Origin: an uncultured Chloroflexota bacterium
Lineage (GTDB): Bacteria; Chloroflexota; Chloroflexia; Thermomicrobiales; UBA6265
Direction: 5' to 3'
NCBI GenBank assembly: GCA_937901745.1
Contig: CALGSZ010000158.1
Coordinates: forward strand, 1-64,000
Length of the DNA stretch: 64,000 nt
In this document: in pieces, positions 35,353 to 43,389 of the stretch
Layout of the letters: every line of letters begins with the position of its first letter
Position numbering within the stretch: the stretch's first letter is position 1
Made by a program: the position numbers and the translations under genes
Notes under the pieces: generated by a model
The model's database searches: none
The model's input: the letters and a program-made list of their open reading frames with translations, nothing else
Told to the model about the DNA's origin: nothing

Positions 35353-36378
35353 CTACGTCCAATCACGACTGCGCAGCACAAGCTGCTTTCGCATCCGGTG
35401 GTAATAGACCGCCATCAACATCAGCACGCCGGTCACGACGAGCTGCTGGGTCGTGTGCACGTTCATGAGTCGCAGCCCTTTGCCGGTCATGCCGAGGATC
35501 AGCACGCCGATCATGGCGCTGATGAGTCGCCCTTCGCCGCCAGCAAGGCTGACGCCGCCGAGGACGACCGAAGCGATCACGATGAGCTCGAATCCTTGGA
35601 CGCCCGCGTCGAAGTAGCCGGTGCTCGTCTGCGAAGCGATCAATAGGCCCGAAAGCGCGGCAAGCGTGCCGGAGATGACGAAGAGCGTGAAGGTGATGCG
35701 CCGGACGGGGATGCCCGAGACGCGGGCGGCCTGCTTGTTGCCGCCGATCGCGTAGATGTTGCGTCCGAACTCGGTGCGGGTCAGCAGGATATAGGCGAGG
35801 GCGATGAGCACGATCGCGATGACGCCGGGGACGGGAAGCGGGCCGATATCGCCGTTCCAGAGTTTATTGAACGACTTGAAGCCGTTCTCGTCCGTGATCG
35901 GCGCTTTGTCGGTGTAGACGTAGACGAGGCCACGGATCGTGAACATCGAGCCGAGGGTCGTCATCAGGGAGTCCATCCCTTGGACGGTGACGAGGTACCC
36001 GTGGATGGCGCCGACGATCGGGCCGGTCAAGAGGCCGGCGATGATGCCGAGCCACATGTTGTCCGTCCGATTGAAGACGTCAACCGTCACGACACCGGTT
36101 AGGGCGAGCATCGCGCCGACCGAGAGATCGAGCTGCCCCGCGAGCAGGAGCAGGGTCATGCCGATGCCGGTGAGGAGGTGCGGCGAGGTGTCCCGCAGCA
36201 GGTCCGGGTAGATGCGCGGCTCGCGGGCGCTCGGCTCGAAGATGAGGAAGAAGCCGACGACCAGGGCGAAGAAGAGCACGAGGCTGAGATCTTCATAGCG
36301 GGCCGCCCGAGCGAGGCGCCGCTTCCAGCCCGGAACCGTATCGGAGAGGCGAACGTCTGCCCCTTGTGCTACCGCCAT
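35353..36378 (-). CDS. Ribose-type (CUT2) ABC transporter permease, second copy
   Basis: 341 residues with about eight to ten membrane segments. The signature GIGMTLLLLAGQLDLSVGAM, GGNKQAARVSGIPVRRITF and VVLGGVSLAGGEGRLISAMI are those of RbsC-like permeases. Between segments it has an unusually long insert (TDKAPITDENGFKSFNKLW). It is not a duplicate of the 38113-39177 permease but a diverged partner; the importer may use the two as a heterodimer. It follows the ATPase gene by 121 bases and precedes the DUF4432 gene by 122. Confidence 0.92.
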   Translation of the reverse strand: MAVAQGADVRLSDTVPGWKRRLARAARYEDLSLVLFFALVVGFFLIFEPSAREPRIYPDLLRDTSPHLLTGIGMTLLLLAGQLDLSVGAMLALTGVVTVDVFNRTDNMWLGIIAGLLTGPIVGAIHGYLVTVQGMDSLMTTLGSMFTIRGLVYVYTDKAPITDENGFKSFNKLWNGDIGPLPVPGVIAIVLIALAYILLTRTEFGRNIYAIGGNKQAARVSGIPVRRITFTLFVISGTLAALSGLLIASQTSTGYFDAGVQGFELIVIASVVLGGVSLAGGEGRLISAMIGVLILGMTGKGLRLMNVHTTQQLVVTGVLMLMAVYYHRMRKQLVLRSRDWT

Positions 36379-36499
36379 TCCAACGTCCTCGAAAGTGTCT
36401 GCATCGCTGAAGGTGAGACGAGCTTGGTGTCAATGCTCGGCTGGCGCGGGGCGGTGACCGGATTGCCTGTGACGGTGCCCCGGCCGTGGTGAATCACGC

Positions 36500-38113
36500 T
36501 CATCCCCGCGCTCCTGCCGCGCTTGCGGCGCCCTGGTGCGTGCTGGCCGCGGCGTGGTCGCCGTTCGTCGCGACGGCGGCTGCCGCGATGAGGCGCTCGT
36601 GCGTTGCCTCGGCGCGCGTGAACTCGGCGGTGATCCGGCCTTCACGCATCACGAGGATGCGGTCGGAGATGCCGAGGATTTCTGGCACCTCGGTCGACAT
36701 GAAGAGGATGCCGAGCCCCCGATGGGCCATCGCGTCGATCAGCCGGTAGATTTCGGCCTTCGAGCCGACGTCAATGCCGCGCGTCGGCTCGCAGAGGATC
36801 AAGACTTTTAGGTCGAGCAGCATCCAGCGCGCCATCAGCACCTTCTGCTGATTGCCGCCGGAGAGGAACCGCACCGGCTGGCGCAGCGATGGCGTCTTGA
36901 TCGCCAGACGCTTGACGTAGTCGGAGGCAGCTCGCGTCTCCTTGCGCGACCGGATCCAGCCGAAGTCGGCGAACCGGCTGAGTGAGGCGAGCGTCATGTT
37001 CGTCTTGACCGGCAGCGGGAGAACGAGACCGTCGTCCTTGCGGCTCTCCGTCAGCAGGCCGAGTCCTTTGCGGATGGCATCGGCCGGGGAGCCGGGGGAA
37101 ATCTCGACGCCGTCGAGCTGGACGCTGCCAGAGGTGCGCTCGCTGGCGCCGAAGAGGACGCGGCCCATCGTGTTGATGCCGGCGCCCATCAAGCCGAAGA
37201 CGCCGACGACCTCGCCCTCGTGGACCGTAAAGGAGACATCGTGGACGCCACTGCCGCTGACGTTGCGGACCTCGAGCAAGGGCCGGCCGATCTGCGGCGG
37301 TGTCTTCGGGAAGAACTCCGAGAGCTCGCGGCCGACCATCCAGGCCACGAGGTCGTGCGGCGTCGTCTCCTTGATCGCCTTCGTGACCACGCGCTTGCCG
37401 TCCCGGAAGACGGTAACCCGGTCGGCAATGCGATAGATCTCATCCAGCTTGTGCGAGACGTAGATGATGCCCACGCCGCGCTGGCGGAGTCGCTCGATCA
37501 CGCCGAACAGGAACTCGACCTCAGCCGGGCTCAGCGCCGAGGTCGGCTCGTCCATGATGAGGATCTGCGCCTGGCGAGAGATGGCGCGGGCGATCTCGAC
37601 GAGCTGTTGCTCGGCGACGCGAAGCTCGCCGACCGGCCGATCCGGGTCAATGTTGAGGCCGAGATGGCTCAGTACCTCGACCGTCTGCTGCCGCAGCGCC
37701 GGCCAGTCGACCAGGCCACGCGGCGTCTTGGGATAGCCACCGAGGAAGACGTTCTCGGCGACGGAGAGGCCCGGGACGAGGTCGAGCTCTTGATAGACGA
37801 CCTTGATTCGGCGGGCGATCGAGTCGGCGGGAGAGCGGAAGTCCACTTCCTCACCGTCGACGCGCATCGTGCCACCGTCGCGCCGGTAGAGGCCCGCGAT
37901 GATCTTGATCAGCGTGCTCTTGCCGGCGCCGTTCTCCCCGACGAGCGCGTGGACCTCTCCTGGAAGCAGGTCGAAGTCAACGTCATCGAGCGCGACGACG
38001 CCGGGGAAGACTTTCCGGATGCCGCGCATCTCGAGGAGGGGGCGAGCGCCGTTCGCTCCGAGCTCGGCGCGCGTCTGGGGGCTGGTGGCGTTGGTCGTGG
38101 TCTCCGCCATCAT
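36500..38113 (-). CDS. Ribose-type (CUT2) ABC transporter, double ATP-binding protein
   Basis: 537 residues with two ABC domains. The first (about 28-260) is complete: VGENGAGKSTLIKIIAGLY, LRVAEQQLVEIARAIS as signature and LIMDEPTSALSP as Walker B. The second has the degenerate Walker A usual for RbsA/MglA (GLMGAGINTMGRVLFGA), a good LSGGNQQKVLMARW signature and ILCEPTRGIDVG, where Cys replaces the Walker B Asp. The ATG at 38113 overlaps the stop of the upstream permease, so the two are translationally coupled. It powers uptake of a monosaccharide or related solute together with the two permeases and the 39290 binding protein. Gene-name assignment (RbsA, MglA, XylG) is not possible from sequence alone. 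Confidence 0.93.
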   Translation of the reverse strand: MMAETTTNATSPQTRAELGANGARPLLEMRGIRKVFPGVVALDDVDFDLLPGEVHALVGENGAGKSTLIKIIAGLYRRDGGTMRVDGEEVDFRSPADSIARRIKVVYQELDLVPGLSVAENVFLGGYPKTPRGLVDWPALRQQTVEVLSHLGLNIDPDRPVGELRVAEQQLVEIARAISRQAQILIMDEPTSALSPAEVEFLFGVIERLRQRGVGIIYVSHKLDEIYRIADRVTVFRDGKRVVTKAIKETTPHDLVAWMVGRELSEFFPKTPPQIGRPLLEVRNVSGSGVHDVSFTVHEGEVVGVFGLMGAGINTMGRVLFGASERTSGSVQLDGVEISPGSPADAIRKGLGLLTESRKDDGLVLPLPVKTNMTLASLSRFADFGWIRSRKETRAASDYVKRLAIKTPSLRQPVRFLSGGNQQKVLMARWMLLDLKVLILCEPTRGIDVGSKAEIYRLIDAMAHRGLGILFMSTEVPEILGISDRILVMREGRITAEFTRAEATHERLIAAAAVATNGDHAAASTHQGAASAAGARG

Positions 38114-39177
38114 CAGGCCTCCTCGCGCGTCACGCGCCGGCGAAGCGCGTCAAGGAAGACGGCGATGACGATGACGATGCCGGGAACGGCCGTCTGCCAG
38201 TTGGTGTCCCATTTCAGGAGCGTGATGCCGTTGCTGATCGTGCCGAGCAGGATGGTGGCGAGGAGCGTGCCGATCAGCGTGCCTTTCCCGCCGGCGAGGC
38301 TGGCGCCGCCGAGTAGCACCGCGCCGATGACTTGCAGCTCGAAGCCAAAACCGGCGTTGTTCTGTCCAGAGTTCATGCGCGCGATCAGGATGAACGCGCT
38401 GAGGGCGGCCAGCATGCTCGTGATGACGAAGCACGCCGTCTTGACCAGGTTGACGGGGATGCCGGAGAGGGCCGCCGCTTTCGGGTTGCCGCCGACCGCG
38501 TAGATGTAGCGGCCGAAGGTGGTGCCGCGTAGGACGAGGAAGAAGATGATGAAGACCGCGGCCATGATGATGACTGGCCAAGGAATGCGGACCGGTTCAT
38601 CAATGATGGCGCCGATGCCGATGGTCCGGAATGCGGGAATCTTGTGCTCGTTTTGCACCGCGGCGTCCGTGCTGGTGTAGGCCGCGCCGCGGACGATTGA
38701 AAACATCGCAAGAGTGACGACGAAGGAGCTGATGCCGAGTCCGAGCGTCAGCCCAGCGTTGATGAGCCCGACGATCGCTCCGACGAGCAGCGCCACGACC
38801 AGGCCGACGAAGAGATTCTCCGTGGCGTTGAGCGTCTGCATCGCCAGGACGCCGATGAAGGCCTGCATGGAGCCGACCGAGAGATCGACCTCACGGGCGA
38901 TGATCAGCAGCGTCATGCCGATCGCCGTGATGGCGACCATCGAAATCTGGGTCAGGAGGGTGCCGATGTTGCGCTCGGTCCAGAAGACAGGGGACCGATT
39001 CGCGAGATAGAGGAAGAGAGCCACGATGCAGAGGAGGAGGATGCCCTCCTGCGCGGCGAACAGCCGTCGCGCCGCTCCAGCCAGCGGGTTGGCTCGCCGT
39101 CCTCCGATTTCGATCTCCGCCGTGGTCCTGACGGTCTCCGCGCTCACCTGAGTTGCCTCGATCTCTGCCGTCCTCAC
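38113..39177 (-). CDS. Ribose-type (CUT2) ABC transporter permease, first copy
   Basis: 354 residues. A cytoplasmic N-terminal tail of about 40 residues precedes membrane segments starting ILLLCIVALFLYLANRSPVF. Family motifs are AIGMTLLIIAREVDLSVGSM, GGNPKAAALSGIPVNLVKT and AVLLGGASLAGGKGTLIGTL. It lies downstream of the binding-protein gene, separated by a perfect 12-pair hairpin, and its stop overlaps the ATPase start. It forms the channel alone or with the second permease. Confidence 0.93.
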   Translation of the reverse strand: MRTAEIEATQVSAETVRTTAEIEIGGRRANPLAGAARRLFAAQEGILLLCIVALFLYLANRSPVFWTERNIGTLLTQISMVAITAIGMTLLIIAREVDLSVGSMQAFIGVLAMQTLNATENLFVGLVVALLVGAIVGLINAGLTLGLGISSFVVTLAMFSIVRGAAYTSTDAAVQNEHKIPAFRTIGIGAIIDEPVRIPWPVIIMAAVFIIFFLVLRGTTFGRYIYAVGGNPKAAALSGIPVNLVKTACFVITSMLAALSAFILIARMNSGQNNAGFGFELQVIGAVLLGGASLAGGKGTLIGTLLATILLGTISNGITLLKWDTNWQTAVPGIVIVIAVFLDALRRRVTREEA

Positions 39178-39238
39178 CCGGAGACGGGTCGCCCCATTGC
39201 CGGTCGTCCGGGGAGGTGATGCTGGTTCCGTCTAAGCG

Positions 39239-39279
39239 GGTGGGGCTCCCTGCCCCATATAGGGAGCGGGAGCCCCACC
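39239..39279 (-). promoter_or_regulatory. Intercistronic hairpin between binding-protein and permease genes
   Basis: GGTGGGGCTCCC (39239-39250) pairs perfectly with GGGAGCCCCACC (39268-39279). It begins ten bases after the binding-protein stop on the minus strand, with the permease start about 60 bases further on. It occupies the same position as the hairpin at 20486-20524 in the LacI operon. Confidence 0.65.
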
Positions 39280-39289
39280 GAGCTTGCTG

Positions 39290-40405
39290 CTACTTCTCGC
39301 CCTCGACCGAGATCTGTGCGATCGCGTCGAAGTTGGCGGTGTACTCGCCATTCTCGAGCGTGTAGTACTCGGAGAGGTTCTCAGCGGTGACCGGCGTGGA
39401 CGGCGCGACGACGTGCGGCGGCAGCTCGACACCGTTGAACGCCGCGACGGCCGCGTCGATCAGGAGCCGGCCCTGATACTCGGGGAACATCGCCGCCGAG
39501 ACCTTGTACGGGCCGCCTTCCATCAGCGCGTCCTTGCAGGCCTTGCCCTCGCAGCCGAAGCCGACGACGAGGAGGTTGGAGGTGTCGCCACCGGCCGCCT
39601 CGAACGCCTGGAGACCGCCGAGCGCCGAGTCGTCGTTGATGCCGAAGATGACGTTGACATCCGGATTGGCCGTCAGCGCGTCGGACGCGACCTTGACCGC
39701 CTCATCCTTCAGGCCCTTGCCGTCGACCGACTGCGCCACGCGAGCGCCATCGCCGAGGACGGAGGTGATGCCGTCGATGAAGCCCTTGGAGCGGTTGACC
39801 GTCGTCTGCAGCGCCGGCAGCCCGATGTCGAGGATCACGGCCTGGCCGCCCAAGTTCTCCTGGACGTACTCGCCGGCCCAGACACCGACCTTGTAGCCAG
39901 CGGCATAGTCGTCAATCGAGACGAGGGTCGTGCAGCCGCCGGTCGGGGAGGACTCGCAGATGATCGGCTTGCCCGTCTCCTCGGCCAGCCGGGTGATCGT
40001 CGCCGCCGAGGGCTCCTCCTGAACCGGGGTGAAGTTCAGGACGTCGACGTTGCGGATCGCCTCCTCTGCCGCGGCGAGGGACGCCTGGAGGTCGAGGTTC
40101 GCGTCGACCTGCTCGAACTGAATGCCGTACTCCTCAGCGCGAACGGCCTCGCCCTTGGTCAGGTTCTGATACCACTCGTGGACGCCGTAGTTGGTGACGT
40201 GCGTGATCCGGGCCGGGATCGTCCAGCCCTCGGGCAGGTTCTGCGGATCCATCGAGCGGACCGTCTGGTCGCCCGGATGGGGAGTCGCTGCCGGCGTGGC
40301 GTCCTGCGCGAGGACGATCGCCGGAGTGAGCATCAGCATCGCCGTCAGGACGACGGCAAGCCGACCGATCCGGCCAAGGAGCGGATGTTCGGTGCTTCCC
40401 TTCAC
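39290..40405 (-). CDS. Ribose-type sugar-binding protein (Peripla_BP_4 family)
   Basis: 371 residues from the GTG at 40405 (AGGAGAGGAACC directly upstream). The Sec signal is GRIGRLAVVLTAMLMLTPAI with cleavage near VLAQDA. The mature protein has two Rossmann-like lobes: IQFEQVDANLDLQASLAAAE, VLNFTPVQEEPSAATITRLA, DYAAGYKVGVWAGEYVQENL and VIFGINDDSALGGLQAFEAA. These are typical of RbsB-like proteins that bind pentoses, hexoses, autoinducer-2 or sugar alcohols. It is the first transporter gene after the enoyl-CoA hydratase and is followed by the ATPase and permease genes. The ligand remains open. Confidence 0.92.
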   Translation of the reverse strand: MKGSTEHPLLGRIGRLAVVLTAMLMLTPAIVLAQDATPAATPHPGDQTVRSMDPQNLPEGWTIPARITHVTNYGVHEWYQNLTKGEAVRAEEYGIQFEQVDANLDLQASLAAAEEAIRNVDVLNFTPVQEEPSAATITRLAEETGKPIICESSPTGGCTTLVSIDDYAAGYKVGVWAGEYVQENLGGQAVILDIGLPALQTTVNRSKGFIDGITSVLGDGARVAQSVDGKGLKDEAVKVASDALTANPDVNVIFGINDDSALGGLQAFEAAGGDTSNLLVVGFGCEGKACKDALMEGGPYKVSAAMFPEYQGRLLIDAAVAAFNGVELPPHVVAPSTPVTAENLSEYYTLENGEYTANFDAIAQISVEGEK

Positions 40406-40575
40406 GGTTCCTCTCCTCTCCTCAAGTCGCTTGGCCACGGTGATCTGGGCATGGTAGCCGGTTCCGGCTGGCCTTGCGACGGTGAACGTGTACGCTTTGC
40501 GAGATCACATCGTCTGAAAGGCGCGTTCCGACGTCCTCGGCGGAGCCACCTCCTTTCCGGGGGAGCGTGTTGCCC

Positions 40576-41352
40576 CTACAGCCCCCGGAACACCGGGGTT
40601 CGCTTCTCCTTGAACGCCGCAATCCCCTCCTGCGCGTCGGCTGACGAGTAGAGGGTGGCGGTCATCCCCATCTCCAAGGTCAGCGCGGCGTCCAGGCTCG
40701 CGTTCAAACCGTCGTTCACCAGTTGCTTGGCCATGCGTACCGCGAGCGGCGCCCGCTCCAGCAACCGGTCCGCCAGCGCCTGGGCGGCGTCCATCAGCTC
40801 GTCGGCCGGGACCACGCGGTTGACGATGCCGAGCCGCTGTGCCTCTTCGGCGGTGATGAAGTCGCCGGTCATCAGCAGCTCTTTCGCCTTCATTGGGCCG
40901 ACGATGCGCGGAAGCCGCTGCGTGCCGCCGCCGCCTGGCAGCAAGCCGAGCTTGCACTCTGGCAAGCCGAGCGTGGCCCCTTCGGCCGCGACCACCAGAT
41001 CGCAGACGAGGACCAGCTCGAAACCGCCGCCGAGGGCATAGCCGTTGACGGCGGCGATCGTCGGCTTGCTCAGCCGCTCGATGCGCTCATAAGCGCGGCG
41101 GCCGAGGCGCTGGAAGTTCACATAATCCGTGAGGGAAATGCCGATGTACTCGTTGATGTCCGCACCGGCAACGAACGCCCGTCCGCGCCCGGTCAGGATG
41201 ACGACGCCGACTTCCGGATCGCTCTCGAGCTCATCGCAGACGGCGACGAGATCGCGAAAGGTTTGGCTGTCGAGCGCGTTGAGCCGCTCCTCGCGAGTGA
41301 ACGTCAAGACGGCCGTGCGTCCCCTGCGTTCGAGCGCGAAATTGGCGTACAC
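40576..41352 (-). CDS. Enoyl-CoA hydratase/isomerase family protein
   Basis: 258 residues from the GTG at 41352 (AAGGAG 12 bases upstream); longer frames run into the promoter. Crotonase motifs are AFVAGADINEYIG (oxyanion hole), NGYALGGGFELVLVCDLVV (second oxyanion residue) and AAEGATLGLPECKLGLLPGG, which retains both Glu positions used for hydration in classical hydratases, followed by GGTQRLPRIVG. Thus true syn-hydration of a 2-enoyl-CoA is expected. It is the first gene of the minus-strand directon, directly behind the promoter with the LacI-type palindrome. It would act together with the CaiB and fused CoA-transferase-like enzymes encoded 9-11 kb further on. Confidence 0.92.
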   Translation of the reverse strand: MYANFALERRGRTAVLTFTREERLNALDSQTFRDLVAVCDELESDPEVGVVILTGRGRAFVAGADINEYIGISLTDYVNFQRLGRRAYERIERLSKPTIAAVNGYALGGGFELVLVCDLVVAAEGATLGLPECKLGLLPGGGGTQRLPRIVGPMKAKELLMTGDFITAEEAQRLGIVNRVVPADELMDAAQALADRLLERAPLAVRMAKQLVNDGLNASLDAALTLEMGMTATLYSSADAQEGIAAFKEKRTPVFRGL

Positions 41353-41420
41353 CGTCGTGTCGCTCTCCTTCTTGCTAACGCTCTTCTCGACGGGCGAAGA
41401 AGCATGACCGCGTGGCCGGG

Positions 41421-41450
41421 ATCGTAGCATGTAAACGTTTACAGTGTCGA
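41421..41450 (-). promoter_or_regulatory. Promoter of the sugar/CoA directon
   Basis: On the minus strand TCGACA (41445-41450, five of six matches to the -35 consensus) is followed after 18 bases by TACGAT (41421-41426, four of six). The start of the enoyl-CoA hydratase gene is about 70 bases downstream. The spacer is almost filled by the palindrome at 41430-41443. Confidence 0.6.
41430..41443. promoter_or_regulatory. Perfect LacI-family operator palindrome
   Basis: TGTAAACGTTTACA is a perfect 14-base palindrome with the central C-G typical of LacI/GalR-family sites; it also satisfies the catabolite-responsive (cre) consensus. It lies between the -35 and -10 elements, so a bound repressor would exclude RNA polymerase. 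Which LacI protein binds is unknown; two are encoded in the window (18063 and 52319). Confidence 0.75.
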
Positions 41451-41473
41451 GTGCCCAATCCCGGCCGTGAGGC

Positions 41474-43027
41474 TTATGGATAGAACACAGTTCCGCGCCA
41501 CTGGTTGTAGCCGCCGGTGTCCGGCAGGTCGAGTCCGGCGATCGCGTTCCGGCCGCTGAAGGGGACCGCCACCCGGCTCCAGTTACCGCCGTCCTCCGTC
41601 GCCCAGACCGTGAAATGGAGATGGTCAAAGCCCATGTTTCCATCCTGTCCTGGGCCGGAGATGAAGCCGAGATATTGCCCCTGGCTGACTCGATCGCCCC
41701 AGCGGAGGCTCGGATCGACGGTCATATGGAACATTGCGACCGCGTACCCATCGCCCATGTCGATCGAGATGCCTCCGGACGCCCGCTCGGTCCAGCGGAT
41801 CGTCCCGTTCACTGGCGAGTAGACCGGTTGGCCCGCGGTGTTGCCGTCGGTGCGAATGATGTCGAGCGAGTAGTGGTACTGGTAGGTGCTGCTGCCATTG
41901 TAATGGCTGGAGCCATTGTAACCCTGGCTGATCATCCACTCTCCGCCGGAGACGGGCCAGATGATGCGGGAGGATGACGAAGACCGGGAGCCGCTGGAGC
42001 CGCTCGAGCCGAAGGAGAGGAAGTCGCCGTGGGCCCAACCGGTCTCGCCGGCGTAGCGCACCGGGTAGAAGCCTTGCTCGGGATCGCCAAGGATCTCAAC
42101 GTTGCCGCCACTGGGGATCACGAGGATGACGGCGTTGCCCGTTCCGGGACCGGCGCGCAGATTGAGGGCTGTCGTCGTGGCCGCTTGGCCGATCGCCTCC
42201 GCGCTGCTCAGCCAACTGCTGCCGCTGCTGCTGCCGCTGTCCCCGCCGTCCCGGATCTCGAGGTAGGCGCCGTAGGCCCAGCCGTTGACGCCGTCGTAGC
42301 GGACGTGCAGGAAGCCGTTCGACTCCTCGCCGAGCAGCTTGACGACGCCGCCATCTGGCATGACGAGGAGAACCGGGTCGGCGGTGCTCGGGCCGGAGCG
42401 CAGGTTGAGCGCCCCGTCGATCACTCTGGCGCGGCCGGTCGCGCTGGGCTTGACGAGGGGTGCGCCACCACCGCCGCCGAAGTCGAGGTAATCGCCGTAG
42501 GCCCAACCATCGGTGCCGCGGTAGCGGACGGGATAGAAGCCGTTGACGGGGCCGCCGGTGACCGTCACGCCGGCGCCGGGCGGCATGACGAGGAGGACTG
42601 AATCACCGGTGCTTGGACCGGAGCGGAGATTGAGGTCGGACGTCGTTACAGCGTCGCCGCCTCCGCCCCCGGACGTTCCGCCGAGGGAGAGGTAGTCAGC
42701 GATCATGTAACCGCGGAAGCCGCCGTACGCGACTTTCCACCAGAGCGAGCCGTCGCTCGCTTCGACGAGTTGGCCGACCACGGCGACCTCGGCGCCCTCG
42801 GGGACGAGGGTCAAGATCTCCGAGCCGAGGCCGGGACGGCGGCGAAGACGGACGGGATCGCCATTGGCATCACTGACGATCGCCGTGCCGCCGACGATGA
42901 GATTCGTTGCGGCTCGCGCCGTAGGGAATCGGTGGACTGCTAGAGCGGGAGCTAGCAGCGCCATGAGCCCGAGCAGCGAGACGACAACGGTCGTGCGGGC
43001 GACCCGTTGGGTCGTTGTCGAGGCCAT
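41474..43027 (-). CDS. Secreted M23 peptidase with four bacterial SH3 repeats
   Basis: 517 residues from the ATG at 43027, chosen for the GGGAGGGAAGGGA just upstream. Signal peptide: VVVSLLGLMALLAPALAVHR region. Four SH3b-type repeats follow, each with an L-R-x-x-P/LNLRSGPS start and G-W-A-Y/H-G end (near VRLRRRPGLGSEILTLV; DLNLRSGPSTGDSVLLVM; ALNLRSGPSTADPVLLVM; ALNLRAGPGTGNAVILVI), separated by Gly/Ser linkers. The C-terminal domain is an M23-like metallopeptidase with YQYHYSLDI (His, Asp) and MGFDHLHFTVW. It should bind and cut peptidoglycan bridges outside the cell. It appears monocistronic with a 190-base leader. Confidence 0.88.
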   Translation of the reverse strand: MASTTTQRVARTTVVVSLLGLMALLAPALAVHRFPTARAATNLIVGGTAIVSDANGDPVRLRRRPGLGSEILTLVPEGAEVAVVGQLVEASDGSLWWKVAYGGFRGYMIADYLSLGGTSGGGGGDAVTTSDLNLRSGPSTGDSVLLVMPPGAGVTVTGGPVNGFYPVRYRGTDGWAYGDYLDFGGGGGAPLVKPSATGRARVIDGALNLRSGPSTADPVLLVMPDGGVVKLLGEESNGFLHVRYDGVNGWAYGAYLEIRDGGDSGSSSGSSWLSSAEAIGQAATTTALNLRAGPGTGNAVILVIPSGGNVEILGDPEQGFYPVRYAGETGWAHGDFLSFGSSGSSGSRSSSSSRIIWPVSGGEWMISQGYNGSSHYNGSSTYQYHYSLDIIRTDGNTAGQPVYSPVNGTIRWTERASGGISIDMGDGYAVAMFHMTVDPSLRWGDRVSQGQYLGFISGPGQDGNMGFDHLHFTVWATEDGGNWSRVAVPFSGRNAIAGLDLPDTGGYNQWRGTVFYP

Positions 43028-43389
43028 TCCCTTCCCTCCCTTGGGGATACTGGTGCTGCAAGGACCGGGAGCCACCCGGCCGGGCATGATTCACGCGATG
43101 CTGGCTTTCTCAATCACCTCCTTGCTGTGCGTGCCTTGCCGCGCTGGCACGAGTAACAGAGGACGACAGTCCAGCCACTTCAGTCCCCTGACGCGCATAT
43201 GCGGCTTGGCGCCTATGCTGGCGGCGCATTCTAGCAATGTCGTTCGCCGGTGTCTCCAGGTCAAGGGGAAAACGGGTTGCACCTGCCCTCAGAGCGTAGG
43301 GCCGAGTACACTGCGCGGCGGCGGCGCGCCGATGACTCGCGCGCCAGCCCCGACCGGCCAGCCGCATGATGTGAGTGAGGCCATAGCTG
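43028..43389. other. 362-base divergent intergenic region
   Basis: It separates the M23 peptidase gene (minus) from the 43390 gene (plus). A promoter-like pair for the peptidase lies at 43228-43256. The resulting 190-200 nt leader contains hairpin-forming stretches (for example GCCGGGTGGCTCCCGG near the start codon), but I could not match it to the conserved cores of the c-di-AMP or c-di-GMP riboswitches. No convincing short gene is seen. Confidence 0.45.
43228..43256 (-). promoter_or_regulatory. Candidate promoter of the M23 peptidase gene
   Basis: On the minus strand GAGACA (43251-43256, four of six) is followed after exactly 17 bases by TAGAAT (43228-43233, five of six). It lies about 200 bases before the peptidase start, implying a long untranslated leader. 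Confidence 0.4.

Noticed and set aside
40481..40494. Possible second LacI-type site GGTGAACGTGTACG before the ribose-type binding-protein gene
   Set aside because: Only eight of twelve arm positions match the 41430 palindrome and it is itself poorly symmetric.
43034..43227. c-di-AMP or c-di-GMP riboswitch in the M23 leader
   Set aside because: A stretch CACGCACAG recalls part of the c-di-GMP motif, but the other conserved segments are missing; no c-di-AMP core is visible.
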